From Hymenochaete sp. R1 (taxonomy: Eukaryota; Basidiomycota; Agaricomycetes; Hymenochaetales; Hymenochaetaceae): 64,000 nt of DNA. A program made the translations under genes and the position numbers. A model generated the notes under the pieces. It saw only the letters and a program-made list of their open reading frames with translations. It was not told the origin of the DNA and did not search any database. Below, one piece after another: positions 13,115 to 24,689 of this stretch. Location: assembly GCA_019400425.1 (NCBI GenBank), contig JAFREE010000118.1, positions 1-64,000 of the forward strand. The letters run 5' to 3'. Each line of letters starts with the position of its first letter. Position 1 is the first letter of the stretch.

Positions 13115-16100
13115 ATGTCCGAGTCAATGCCGTCACATGCAACAACTATCCCACCAGCGAAGACGAAGAGCGGCGTCGAGCTACATGGGCACGGACATGG
13201 TCATGGTAATATCCATGATGAGCCGCGCTGGGTGCCAAAGAGGTCAATAGAAGAATGCGAGAGACTTTTGACCGCTCCTGGGTCGCTGCACGAGCTCGAG
13301 CACGCGTTCATCGACGGGCGCGTCATGCGTGTATACAAGGCCTTGCCAAAGGTGCGTCCGCATATAATTCTCCCTGAAAGTCCATCCAAGCCAAGCTCAT
13401 GCATGTCCACAACAACCTCCACGGTCCGCAACTTGAACGCCCTCTTCAAAAACAGACGGCTCGCGATTTTTGGCTCGAGATGTCGGACAAGTGGGCGGAA
13501 CGCGAATACGTCGTGTATGAGAACGAGCGGTACACATATGCGCAGGCGAAAGAGAAATCGTTCAAGCTCGCCGCGTTGTTGTATACGAAATGCGGGGTCC
13601 GGAAAGGCGACCGAGGTGCGTGTCCGCTGAACAACACGCTTGATCCAATGATCGAAAGAATTTGCTGACGAGCGAACTGGATTTTATTTTGGACTGGATG
13701 GTGTCCGGATATGGATTGTGTGGGTTCGGTACCGATGCGGCATGGCGATGATGGTATGCCACAACGACAACGACAACGACAACGATATGTTATTCGTTCC
13801 AAACCGGGCTTTTGACTTTCCAAATTTTTGGGTGTCCCCGAACCCCGATTCTCCGACGGTCCGTTTCTCTCGGACCCGGGTTCTCATCTTCGCCGAAAAC
13901 CATCAACCCAAAATCATTTCTTTCATTTTGATCGATAATGGGAAATGAATATCGTAAATTCAAATGATAGTCGCAATCCTCATGCGCAATTACCCAGACT
14001 ACCTCGTCCTCATGTGGGCCACCCACCTCCTCGGCGGTATCGTCACCTTTCTCAACGCATGGGCTCCCCTACCTGCCATTCGGCATTGTCTGGCTACAAC
14101 GGAACCCCGGGTCCTGTTCGTGGACGACGAGAGGGCGGATCGGTTGGGGAAGGGAGAGGGAAAGGCTGTGCTGGATGAGGTGTGGGGGAGGACGAAGTTG
14201 GGGAAAGTGTTCGTAGTGAGGGAGTCGAAGAGGAAGGGGACGAGCGTTGGGGGGAGAAGGAAGGGGTGGAGGTGGCATGGGGCCGGTATGGAGTCGCTGG
14301 AGGATGTGTTGGAGGACTTCGATGCTCCGACACTCGTTTTCGAACGAGCAGCACCCTCATCTGCATCTGCATCCGAAAATATGACTTCAACTCCCAACTC
14401 ACCTTCTCAACCTCAGCCTCAAACTCACAATAGCAGCAAAACCCTAAGGATCCCCGACCCTTCCACAGACCCCCTCCACCCTGAATCCCCTGCAACCATC
14501 TTCTTCACATCAGGAACAACTGGTCTCCCCAAAGGCGTCCTCTCCACCCAACGCCAATTCCTCACGAACTTGTTCAATGCGTTCGCGGCCAAGTTTAGGG
14601 CGTGTTTGCGCAATGGGGAGGATATTCCCAGTGTGGGCGCGGATGGGGAGGAACAGAAGAGCTATTTATTGAGCGTTCCGTTGTTTCATGTGACGGGGTT
14701 GACGAGTACGGCGGTGAGTTTTTTTTTTTCATTGGGGATCTGGGATTGGCTTTCAGGGAAAGAGAGGGATGGAAGAAGCTTACGATTATGTCGTGGTTTT
14801 TTATTATATTGTTATAATGTCAGATGGTCGCAACCGCTATCGGAGGCAAACTCGTCCTCATACGCAAATGGGACAAGGACGAAGGTCAGTCGTAACGAAA
14901 TTCTTCTCATAACCCTTCCTCTTCTCACAAAATCAACTCATCATCTTCTTCGTCGTCGCCTTCGTCCCATCCATCCCCTCCTCTTCAGCCGCCCGCCTCA
15001 TCCTCCGCGAACGCATCGCCACCGCCGGAGGCGTCCCTTCCATGGCCATGGACCTCCTCGAGTCGGAACTGCTCTCCTCAACACCCGGCACGCTCGAGGT
15101 GCTTGCGTTTGGGGGCGCACCGAGTGCGAAGACGATGCCGGGCGATGTAAGGAGACGGTTTGGGGGGACCGTTAGTTCGTGAGTTGCTGCTTTCTTGATT
15201 TGGATACGTTTTGTTGGGGGATAGGGGGTTGATGGGTTTGATGTTGGTTTAGAGGACAGGGATATGGGTTGAGCGAGACGAACGCGATTGCCGTCAGTGT
15301 ACAGGGTACGTGGTTCCTCTTCGTTTTACTTTTTTTCTGGAAATGATTTGCGTGATTTTCTTTGCTAAAAATGACTATTGTTATAGGTGACGACTATATT
15401 GCTCGACCAGATAGCACGTCAGTGTCTCTCCCTTTCTTACGCCGATGTTCATTTCTGGACTTGCTGATTGACGGCCGTTATAATGTATAAAATACTACAG
15501 AGGATTACCGACGCCTGTAAACGACGTGCTCGTCGTCGACCCCGTATCGCAGCGCGTTCTTCCAGTCGGAGAGATAGGAGAACTCTGGATGTACGTCGCT
15601 CGTATCCTTTGCTTGATCCTATTCTAACGTAGTCAAACTTCCGCCGCCCGCCTAAATGCATATTCACGCGAAACAGAAAAGGCGCGAACGTGATGTCGGG
15701 GTACTGGAGGGACAAAGCTGCTACCGAGAAAGCGATGACGAAAGACGGGTGGTTCAAGTCTGGGGACTTGGCGTGTGTGGATGGAGAGGGGTTTGTGTAT
15801 ATTAAGGATAGACGTGAGTTTGTGTTGTTCACGGTGGGCTGTGAATTGGGGGTACTGATTTTTTTTTTTCATTGGACGCAGAAAAGGACATGATCATTAG
15901 AGGTATGTGCATTCATTCGTAGTCTATCTTGACCTTCGGACGTCGGCGCTAACTGTCATCTGCACCTGTAAATTATTCCACGTTGCACGTTACAGGGGGC
16001 GAAAACATCGTAAGTTCCCCTTCCCTTTCTACATCCTCACTGATCACTAATCATTTCTTCATCCCCCGCCTGAATTCCATCATCATCCAGCACTCATCAG

Positions 16101-16633
16101 AAGTTGAGAACGCCTTATACGACGACGACCGTATCCTCGACGCCGCAGCCGTCTCCGTCCCCGATAAGCGGCTCGGGGAACTCGTCGCCGCCGTCGTTGC
16201 TACCAAACCGCATTTTCGGGGACAGCTGAGCGAAGAGAGCGTGTTGGAGGGTGTGAGGAAATTGTGAGTACTGTTGGGCGTTCTCTTAGTTTCTTTTTGG
16301 AGTTGAGGGGATGGCTGACTTTACGGGGGTTTTCTTTCTTTGTTTCTTTCTTTACGACTTGGGATACTAGGCTGCCGGCACACGCCGTCCCCGTGATCGT
16401 GCTCGTACAAGATGAGATGATCGGTACGTCTTTCTTTCCTTTGTTTGGTTTGCTTAAAACAATCAATCGAACGATTTTTCCGTTTTAAAATAGAACGAAA
16501 TGCAAATGGCAAGATCGTCAAGACGGATCTTCGAAAACTCGTCAGGAAGGAATGGGCAAGACGACAGAAGGCGTTGCTTGCTGTCAAGTCTGGAGCGGGC
16601 GTGGTGGGGAAGAAAGAGAGGGCGAAGTTATAG
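13115..16633 (+). CDS. ANL-superfamily AMP-dependent acyl-CoA synthetase/ligase
   Basis: About a dozen exons. The enzyme adenylates a carboxylic acid with ATP and transfers it to CoA. The fungal subfamily is annotated as long-chain-fatty-acid or 4-coumarate-like ligases, and the substrate cannot be read from sequence. The start MSESMPSHATTIPPAKTK is followed by a His-rich run (HGHGHGHG) and the subfamily's N-terminal signature (LTAPGSLHELEHAFIDGRV). Then come ENERYTYAQAKEKS and VRKGDRVAILMRNYPDYLVL. The P-loop-like A3 motif is FFTSGTTGLPKGVLSTQ, A5 is GYGLSETN, A7 is WFKSGDLA, A8 is YIKDR-KDMIIRGGENI (split by an intron), and A10 ends NGKIVKTDLRK with the catalytic Lys. Exon 2 ends at 13615 and exon 3 starts at 13971, so one intron is 355 nt, the longest clear one in the window. 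A Ser/Pro-rich insertion (about 14340-14480) precedes A3. The gene is intact and otherwise ordinary. Confidence 0.88.
13761..13786 (+). repeat. CGACAA microsatellite in synthetase intron
   Basis: About four tandem CGACAA units inside the unusually long second intron of the acyl-CoA synthetase gene. A simple repeat, likely polymorphic. Confidence 0.8.
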
Positions 16634-17003
16634 GACGCGGACGTTGACTTAGGTGGTCATGGTCATGGTCGTGGTCATCGTAAGTAGGTATAGGTGTAGA
16701 CTTTTCCCTGTGAGCTTAGACGGGTTTCTTTTTGTATTTGCTTACGGTGTATTTCCTTTTTTTTGGAGTATGCGTACCTATATACGGGTTTGCGGTTTGC
16801 AGTGCGTCGGGCTGTTTTGGTTATGATAATGATGGTTTGGAGGAACTTAGGGAGTGGGGTGCAAAGCTGGTCGTTGGTTGACTGCCACGAAACGATCTGC
16901 GCGGCTGCAAAGATCTAGAAAAAAGGAGGCGTAGGGTCTGGTGGTGAGGACAGACGCAGACGACAGACGGTCGGCTCTGAGAACACATCCATATACCGTG
17001 TAT
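16634..17003. other. Intergenic, no gene seen
   Basis: 3' flank of the synthetase gene, with a GGTCAT/GGTCGT imperfect repeat near 16655-16680, followed by upstream sequence of the next plus-strand frame. Confidence 0.4.
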
Positions 17004-17537
17004 ATGGCTGATCCGCCTGGTCGTCTTCGCCAATTCTGCTATCAACCATTATACGCGTCCTTCAGACTCAACTCGACGTGCCTCATTACACCGCACTTCG
17101 CGAACGGAAAAAACGCGCCAACAGAGAAAACGGCGCCAGTTGCAAAGCCTCCCCCTGACCAACTTGAAGCAAGGTCTCCGACAGAACAGACCGAGTTCAG
17201 CAGCGTACGACTCGGAACCCCATGGGGGAGTGGCGAGTCGGAAGTGTGGACCAAAAGAGGACGTCAGCCTGAGGCAGCTCGTGACGCCCTCGTCGATCTC
17301 CTTGTCAAGGCTGTCGAGTTGATGAAACAAAACATGAGCCCTGATTCATGGAAATTCGACGTTCTCGGCTTCTACAACGCTTTCTTCGATGTCGACATCG
17401 ACTCAGATGAGCCTTTCCAGAGTTTCGACTTCGGTGCAGCTAATAGTAAGCTTAACGACCTCGTGAAGAAGATTGAGGAGAGTGGTAGAAAGCCGGGAAC
17501 ACTCGCTGATTTGATGAAGGCTGGAATGAGTTTGTGA
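17004..17537 (+). CDS. Hypothetical protein, 177 codons
   Basis: An uninterrupted frame from the ATG at 17004. The first third is basic with an amphipathic look (PGRLRQFCYQPLYASFRLNS), possibly a mitochondrial presequence. The middle is polar, and the last hundred residues look folded and acidic-helical (ALVDLLVKAVELMKQNMSPD, KLNDLVKKIEESGRKPGTLA, ending LMKAGMSL). I do not recognise the family. The C-terminal part has coding character (amphipathic helices, no stops). The N-terminal part may include an unremoved intron or UTR. It follows the acyl-CoA synthetase in the same orientation. Confidence 0.45.
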   Translation: MADPPGRLRQFCYQPLYASFRLNSTCLITPHFANGKNAPTEKTAPVAKPPPDQLEARSPTEQTEFSSVRLGTPWGSGESEVWTKRGRQPEAARDALVDLLVKAVELMKQNMSPDSWKFDVLGFYNAFFDVDIDSDEPFQSFDFGAANSKLNDLVKKIEESGRKPGTLADLMKAGMSL

Positions 17538-18535
17538 AGGTGTACTATCATACATGCGTGCATATCGGCTTTTAGGGTGTAGACTTGGTTAGATAGGTAG
17601 CGCTATGGTCGTTATGATGATAGAGATGCTTACTATTTGTGAAACTGGCATTAATATTGGTCATGGCTGCCATGATTGAAGCGCACGACGAGACGAGGAT
17701 GCGCGACTCGGAAGGGTTGCGCGCTCGCCTCGGGAATGGCCGGCCCGTTTGACCGCGTTCAGTTCTCACGCATGTACAGACAGACTCAACGGAGAGTTTG
17801 CAGAGAGGCGTCCGTCGGCCGACTTGTTGATGCTCTTGCCCACCCACCAGAAGGTCAATATGTCGACCCGGGCACTACTATCGTTCATCATAAACAATCA
17901 CAATTCTCCTATCCCAAGTTGTATCCACTATTCCAAAGCAGAGAAGAACGTTGAAGTGATCGGAGTCCGTGGCAGAAGCGGCATTCTCATATCATTGCAG
18001 GTCTTTGTGAATACAAAAGGAGCGTTCAAGCCAGCGACTTACATACAGCCTTCTCCCGTCCCAAGAGTAAGTTCGGTTGGAATCTACTGTCTCATAAGGT
18101 TCATGAGCTGATCGCTCGTCTTATCCAAGGACAGCTGACTGGGCGCCCGATGGGCCGTGGTTAGCTCGTGCTAAACATCCGTATTCGTAACTTCGGTACC
18201 GATCACGCCGTTGTTCTATTCTCGTACGACGACAGTCTTTATCAAAGCCGAAGGCAGCTCGATGTCCGTTCATATACCTCCTTTGCGGTGCTTGTGGGAA
18301 CACGACGTTTGAATACAAGCCGCAAGAAGCGGACTCAATGGCGCAGGCTTCGCTCGTGATCGTCCATGCCCATTCACATTGTTCGATATTGAAGCCAAAG
18401 GTAGCACAGCGACCACCACTTGAAGTACATGCTCTTTGCTCAGCTCATGAGAGTACAGCGTCTCATATCAAGCCACAAGAAGCCGAGTCGGAAAACGTAG
18501 ATGGGCACGTAGTCATCCTTACTTATCCACCGTGG
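17538..18535. other. Intergenic, no gene seen
   Basis: About 1 kb upstream of FAD monooxygenase copy 1. Open frames of 60-120 codons overlap on both strands without family resemblance. Confidence 0.45.
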
Positions 18536-18543
18536 TATAAAAG
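18536..18543 (+). promoter_or_regulatory. TATA element of FAD monooxygenase copy 1
   Basis: TATAAAAG lies 80 bp before the ATG at 18623. Equivalent elements lie 80-105 bp before the two paralogues at the right end of the window. Confidence 0.6.
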
Positions 18544-18622
18544 CACACGAATCTCCTATACGAGAATTCCAACATCCAACCTCTTTCCTCTATAGCATTC
18601 GTACGCTCTTCTGCAATAAAGC

Positions 18623-20436
18623 ATGTCAACTCCTAAATTTACTGTGGCAATCTGGTAAGCAATTTTTCAGGTAGCATGCCCCGGAAGTCGAGAACCTAAC
18701 CTCATTGCTTCTTCGTACGTACAGCGGTGGAGGCATAGCTGGTCTCATCACAGCCATATCAATCGCACATTTCTCGCGCGAACGACGAGACATCAGGATC
18801 GATATCTACGAGCGGGCCGAAGGGTTCAAAGAGATTGGTGCCGGTATCGCTTTCTGGTATCGACCTTGGAAAGTCCTTCAGAGGCTTGGATTGAGTGAAG
18901 ATTTGGAAAAGGCTCTCGGCCTCGAGCCTGGTGACTCGCCACGTGTGTAATGCTCAAAGAATCAAGCGTGTCTACTTATTTTCGGTATTTCGAATTCAGG
19001 TCTTGCCTTTGAGTTCAGGAAGTCGGATCAGCATTCCGGGGTCTCGTACTGCGAAGCCATATTTCCTAGTGGGTTTTTGTTTTTATATTCAATTTCGACG
19101 CAAGATGTGCCTGACAACTACGCATTTTTGAAGAGGGAAACATCGGCTGCCACCGAGCCGAATTTCTAGACGTTATCCACACTAAAGTCGACCCAACCAT
19201 CACAACATCGCATTTCTCGAAGCGACTTGCCTCTTTCAACCAGCCACCTCTTGGAAGTGGTGAACCCATCAATCTCGTCTTTCAAGATGGGACAACAGCT
19301 ACGGCGGATGTGCTCATTGGCTGCGATGGGATCCACTCTGTTGTGAGGAAATCACTGGTGCAAGTACTTGCAGATGAACTCGGAAAGTCCGGGAACGAAG
19401 GCAGCGTCGAAGAGGCAGAGACGCTTAGGAGTAAAGCCCAAGAAAAATGGAGTGGGTATGTCGCGTATCGCGGGCTCCTGCCGATGGATGAGCTTGCGAA
19501 ATTAAATCCAAACCATAGGTGCCTCACGCGACCAATTAATGTGAGTACTGCAGGGCTCATGGACAATCAACGACTCACTTGATTTTTTGCTCAGTACACA
19601 GGAAAGGGGAAAGTGAGCGACTTTTGGATGGATAAATGATCGCATGGTCGTAAGGACTGACAAGAACGAACCTTTGCAGCATCTCATCGTCTTTCCGCTC
19701 AAACACCAAGGCGTCGTGAACATCGTCGCATTCGTTGGTGAGCCGCAGAAAGCTGGGACTATCTATCCGGGGAAGACGGTAGAAGACAGAAGTAAAGAAG
19801 AGCTCCTTGAACATTATCGAGGATGGGAGGAAGAAGTCCAACAGTTGCTCCGATGCGTAGACAAGCCCTCACGATGGGTAATCAACTCTCTGGACGGATT
19901 AAGTGTTAGCACTCAAGGACGCATTGCCTTAGCTGGAGATGCTGTGAGTCACGCTGCTCCTAACACGTTGACTCCGACGTTGAATTTCGATTTTAAACCG
20001 ACTTTCACCGATTTGATTTGCAAATACGTCTTCTGCGTATTGACGATCAATGCAGGCCCATGCCATGACCCCTCACCTGGGCTCTGGAGCAGGCCAGGCC
20101 GTTGAAGATGCCTACGTTCTCGGTGCTCTTCTAGCCCACCGCCTAACGACGCTCGAGACCCTTCCGAAAGCTCTAGAAGTCTACAAGGAAGTCCGACTCC
20201 CCATAGCGAACGAAGTGCAAAGGCGTTCATTCGCGAACGGGCTGATCTACGAGTTCAACGATGCGCGCTTCGCTAAACTTGCGGAGGAGGAGGAGATCAC
20301 GGATGAAGGCAGGCTGCGGGAGGTTGGGACTGCGGCTGTGGATAATTGGAAGTGGGCGTGGACGACGGATGCGGATGATGATTTGAATAGAGCTTTGAAA
20401 GTCTTTGAAGAGACGGTCACTGGCAAGGCCGCGTGA
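18623..20436 (+). CDS. Class A FAD-dependent monooxygenase (salicylate-hydroxylase-like), copy 1
   Basis: Roughly seven exons, about 440 residues. These NAD(P)H-dependent flavoprotein hydroxylases (FAD_binding_3 family) act on aromatic substrates. Salicylate 1-monooxygenase and 6-hydroxynicotinate 3-monooxygenase are relatives, but the substrate here is unknown. The first exon MSTPKFTVAI joins across a GTAAGC intron to the Rossmann motif CGGGIAGLITAISIAH (GxGxxG), with the acidic ribose-binding end IDIYERAEGFKEIGAG. Next is the DG motif DVLIGCDGIHSVVRK, then the GD motif GRIALAGDA-AHAMTPHLGSG (split by an intron) leading into GQAVEDAYVLG. The C-terminus is NWKWAWTTDADDDLNRALKV. All three motifs are intact, so it should be active. 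It is closest to copy 3 (59690-61536, minus strand), including an almost identical intron segment, and more distant from copy 2. Confidence 0.9.
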
Positions 20437-21052
20437 CACCTCGTTATCGGAGCTCGATAAGTAAGTAACCGCCCTTCGTTACTTATGGAAAGATGACATC
20501 TCTCTGGTGAAGTAAAGAGGAGTATAATTCATCAACGACCGTCTTCTATACAAATATTGCGCCATGCATATTTTCTTTTCCTTTCTCGAAACAAATCGAC
20601 TGTCTAATGGGAAGATCTGTATGACCATTCACCTCAAAATCGACATATGCCCATTGTTTCCTATTTTTGCAAGAACGACTTCGTACCAAGGTGACTTCAG
20701 CCGGAAGTCAGTCTTGCATATTGAAGAAAACTGCATGACTGATGCTTTTATTCGTGATAACTGCGAACGAGACAACAAAAAAGAGTACTTGGTATAGAGA
20801 ATATCCAAGTAATTAAGTTCACTGACATCCTGGTGCTTCCATGTGCAAAGGTAGTACTAGCGTTACTGGTCGCAAGCTAGCACACTTTGCTTTTCTTTCG
20901 ACCAAGATAAAGGCCTTATTTTTTTCTCTCGTCCATCGTTCATAAACGCACCTATCAACGCTTATCTCCTGCTTTCGTTCAGTACACCACCTTTAACTTG
21001 AATTCCGGATTTCTCTTTTGTCTGAGCTCGCTTCCTGAGGTACTTAGCTATT
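20437..21052. other. Intergenic, no gene seen
   Basis: About 600 bases of AT-rich sequence between two plus-strand genes. One 77-codon frame has no support. Confidence 0.45.
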
Positions 21053-22330
21053 ATGTCGTCTGGGAAGAGGTCCGGTGAGTTTCCTGCTTCTTACTTTAGT
21101 CTTAGTTGTCTGTTCTCTGTTCGCATTTGTCTTTTTCCTTATTTCGACCCACATATTCGCCTGTGCCTGTGCCAAAGGCACCGTCGTCTCCACTTCCCAC
21201 CAACCCCCTCCTTCCTCCTCCCCCAGCTGCATAGCAGTAGAATGGGTACCACTGGCACTGGCACTGGCACTGGTACTAGGTCCCAAACCTGATATACACT
21301 TCTTCTCCCATCCCTCACTTCGTTCCTCCTACATCGACCTGAACTGATCTCTGATCGAACGAACGTTTCCAGCAAAAGATGTCAAACTGGAGGAGAAAGT
21401 CGCACCTTTTGAAGAGAGTGAGTTTTCTCAATTGTATCCTGCTGTGCTTAGGCTCGTTCCCCTCCCTCCCGGCGCGATCCCCTACTAGTACTCCGACTAT
21501 GCCTCCTCGACTTCACCCCGCCCTCTCATTATCCGAGTCCGAGTCCGAGTCCGAGACGGTCTGCGTATCCTAACTTTGCGAGGAAGCGGTCAGCGTTGTC
21601 TCACAGTTTGCAAACCCCCCCCGGGGGGCGGGCGGTCGCGTCTCCGAAAAGACTAGAATCACTAGATCATCGCCTAACACTCGAGCATAGTAGACCTTAA
21701 ACCTAAGTCTATGAAAAGGTGGACCTAATTACTGACTTGGAGGTGTTTCCCCGTTCCTTTTTTTTTGTTATAGTCTTCAAGAGACTGTTCGCTGCGGGCG
21801 ACGAAGAAGCGACTTTCTTGATAGAGCGGTCAAGGGATTTGACTATCTCGATTGCAGGTTAGTCCGTCCATCCGTCTTACTTTCCTTTGCTTCTTGTTTC
21901 CGAGTCGCGTTACGCATAACTTACTTCGAGAACCTACTAACCATCCGGCTGGTTTCTTTCCCACTCCTTCCCTCGCTCGCTGGTCCGCCGCCATCAAGCC
22001 ACTACCGTCGTAGGCACGATCTACGTCCCCAAGACCCACAAGATCACAAGACTCGGCTCCGCCCTCGTCAAGCTCATCGAGTCCTCCATCGACGCCATCC
22101 AAACAGCCCGACACCTCTCCCAGACTCGGAGCATCGTCAAATTCTACGAGGTCTTCACCAGGTTCGGGGTGAGGAGACTGGAAGAGGAGGAGGAGCCGCT
22201 GGATGTTGATGCGGCGGATGGTATGCTTCGTGCTTTCTTGGCTCAGGTGAGGGAGGTCAGTAGGAAAGATGCTGGTGATAAAGCGCCGGAAGCGATTGCT
22301 TCTGTGATCAGTACTTGGATTGACGCGTGA
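21053..22330 (+). CDS. Hypothetical small helical protein, 155 residues
   Basis: Four exons (21053-21074, 21373-21417, 21774-21857, 22014-22330) with GTGAGT or GTTAGT donors and CAG or TAG acceptors join in frame. The protein starts MSSGKRS, then AKDVKLEEKVAPFEE, FKRLFAAGDEEATFLIERSR, GTIYVPKTHKITRLGSALVK, and ends AIASVISTWIDA. It looks cytosolic and mostly helical, with no signal peptide or membrane segment. I do not recognise the family. The two first introns (298 and 356 nt) are long for this genome and hold simple repeats (ACTGGC at about 21251-21273, GAGTCC at about 21527-21552). Frame preservation across four exons supports a real gene. Confidence 0.65.
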
Positions 22331-23745
22331 ACGTATGACTAGGCACTTGATTGAAGGGAGAACGTAGTTTCTTTTTGCTTTCTTTTGAGAGGGCTCGCGG
22401 GAAATAGGTTGGAAATAACTTGATAGCAGCACGAGTCTATATTTAGACGCTATAAATAATTAGTGTGTTAAGGCAAGCAGGTGCTGACCATGGACTCACC
22501 TTACCTGCATACGAGTTTAAAGTTCGAGTTAAGTCAAGACATCACCGACATCCGGTGACTCATTCAGTCACTGGTCAGGTGTCAGGTCAAATCACTAAAA
22601 CGAATCACCGGCTGAACTTGTAATGGTACTTGTTGTATAGTCAAGGCACATTGCAAACACTAAACTCAGCACCGGCACCGTGTACAAACGTTGGCGTGTC
22701 CCAATTCGTCGCAAGACACCGGCTTCTTGCATGGATATCGATATCGATACCGATGATGATTGGACATGAGCACTGGCATTGATATTGGTCCTTGAAGTGG
22801 GTGAGCGTGAGCACAGGCGTCAGGCCAAGTTTATCCAGAAGCATGAAACTTGATGAATTATCGTGATGAAGAGATTGAAAGCCACTGGTACTTGCAGCAG
22901 AGAGCGTCGGAGACGGTGATCCACCACCGTCTCCGGCCAGCACCGTTGTGATCGCATTTACATGTAAGTTATAAGCGCAGCACATACTTGCGGAGTGCCT
23001 ATCCCACAGCTCGAGTTAGTTGGTGTCTATGATGACTCGGAAGGCAATCGTCAACTGGGACTTAGTCAGAAGAGAGGTCAGAAGATGGTGCTGATGCGTG
23101 TAGCCGCGGAAGGTCGATTATCGTCGATAGTCCGATCCGTGTCAGTCAGAGACAGAGACATACTGCGCGCGTTGGCCGCTGCCACCACAGGCTCGGATGG
23201 ATGTCTCGTCTCTGCTATCAGAGTAAGGTACCAGTCACTAGTACTAGTATAAGTCGACCTAAATCCGAAATAATGATATCCAGTCAGAATGGACAAATAT
23301 TCTATTTATGGGAATTAATCCCGATTGGCTGTATGTGACTCTAGACCAGTTACCAGATGAACGAGTGACATGAGTGACTGAATTGGACCAGTTGGAGTGG
23401 GAGTCGAAGTCGAAGTCGGAAGAGAAGCCGAGGGCGGGAGGGAGGTGATTTACCCTGATCGGATGATCGACAGTGCAGATATCTCGTGTTTTCTGGCAGA
23501 GATGTCCTAAATAGGAAGGTATGATGTGTATATTCCTTGAGTGGAGCCGCTTGTTTTTCCGGTGTCCGGCGTCTCAAACACAGCATATATTCCTAATAAA
23601 TAAACAAGAAATAAATATATACTTCCCTGCGCCCCCTCTCCCCTCCATCTCATTCTCTCCCTCTAACCACCATCACCATCTCTGTCCTCTTGCTCATCGT
23701 CGTCGTCGTCTTCGCCGTCTTCATCACCAACGTACAGCATTCAAT
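22331..23745. other. 1.4-kb intergenic region, no gene seen
   Basis: AT-rich sequence with short ATCGAT-type and CACTGG-type simple repeats around 22,730-22,770. Open frames up to 114 codons overlap on both strands and lack support. The end is a pyrimidine-rich stretch (about 23,620-23,740), typical of a fungal core promoter or 5' UTR for the next gene. Confidence 0.45.
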
Positions 23746-24689
23746 ATGATTCCCCGCACTGTCAAGCGTGTTTCTTCCAGCTCTTCGTCTTCTGCGAGAG
23801 CGGGTATTCGCAGTATGATCCTCGGCGCCGATAAGGGCGAAGAGCAGGTTTATCAGTCAAAGACGTGAGTACCCTCTTTTTTGTTCCCCCACCCCCCCTC
23901 TTCCCTTCGCCGCCTTTGGAATAAGCGGATGAGCTAATGCTAATGTCTTTCCCTTCCTTCCTTTCCCCGGAATTCAGGTTCGAAGACGGTGATGCCCCCG
24001 CTTCCCCAGCAGGAACGCCCTTGGGCTCCCGTCGCTCCTCAATGACCGCCTTCGCCGCTCGTCGGGACTCCTTGCGTATGACCTCCGTCACCCCTGAGTC
24101 CCCCATCGCCGCATCCGCCCGAGCCTTCTCCACTTCAGCCGCGTCGGCGGCGCCTACGCCCGCTGCTGAGACATCTGGCGCGGCCCCGGCGGCCCCTGGC
24201 GGCTCATACGAGCATGGGTCGTACCAGTTCTCTCCCAAAGAGCTCGCTGCTGTCAAGAAGCGAGTCGAAGAGGAGTTCCTCCTCAAAACGGTCACTCGCC
24301 GCCCGCTCGCACAGCAGCGTCGCCCGGAAGGCAAAGTGCCGTTTGAGTTCTCTGACCCTGTGAACGACGAGATCCTCCATCCCTCTGGTTTCGTCGTACC
24401 CGCCCCTGGCGAGGCTCCGACGACGTTTGCGACCGACTCTCGCATTCGCTCCCCCGACATTAACCGCGGGATCCCAGAGAGTGTGATTACCTTTGCGGAC
24501 TTGAAGGAACATGCGACCTCGATGCAGAGTTCGCGTGCTGGAAAGGTGCCACAGGAGGTGATGAACGGCGATGGCATTGCCGTTCACCCGAGTGGGTTTA
24601 TTCCTCCGAGTGCGCAGAAGGACGGCATGGAGAACATCAAAGACGTGTTCAAGCCCATCTTGAAGGTGCCGTCTGCGACGCGGGCGTGA
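23746..24689 (+). CDS. Hypothetical protein with HPSGF repeats, possibly mitochondrial
   Basis: Two exons (23746-23864, 23978-24689) give 276 residues. The N-terminus MIPRTVKRVSSSSSSSARAG is Arg/Ser-rich without acids, like a mitochondrial presequence. An Ala/Pro/Ser-rich linker follows, then a folded part with FSPKELAAVKKRVEEEFLLK. A motif occurs twice: ILHPSGFVVPAPG and IAVHPSGFIPPSA, about 70 residues apart. It ends VFKPILKVPSATRA. I do not recognise the family. Coding potential is strong: the second exon is open over 237 codons with fungal codon bias (C/G at third positions). Confidence 0.7.

Noticed and set aside
21610..21630. C8G6 run as a possible hairpin terminator
   Set aside because: It lies in an intron of a plus-strand nuclear gene. 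Rho-type terminators are not expected in a eukaryote.
23762..24577. 271-codon minus-strand open frame
   Set aside because: Antisense mirror of the HPSGF protein gene, produced by its third-position GC bias.
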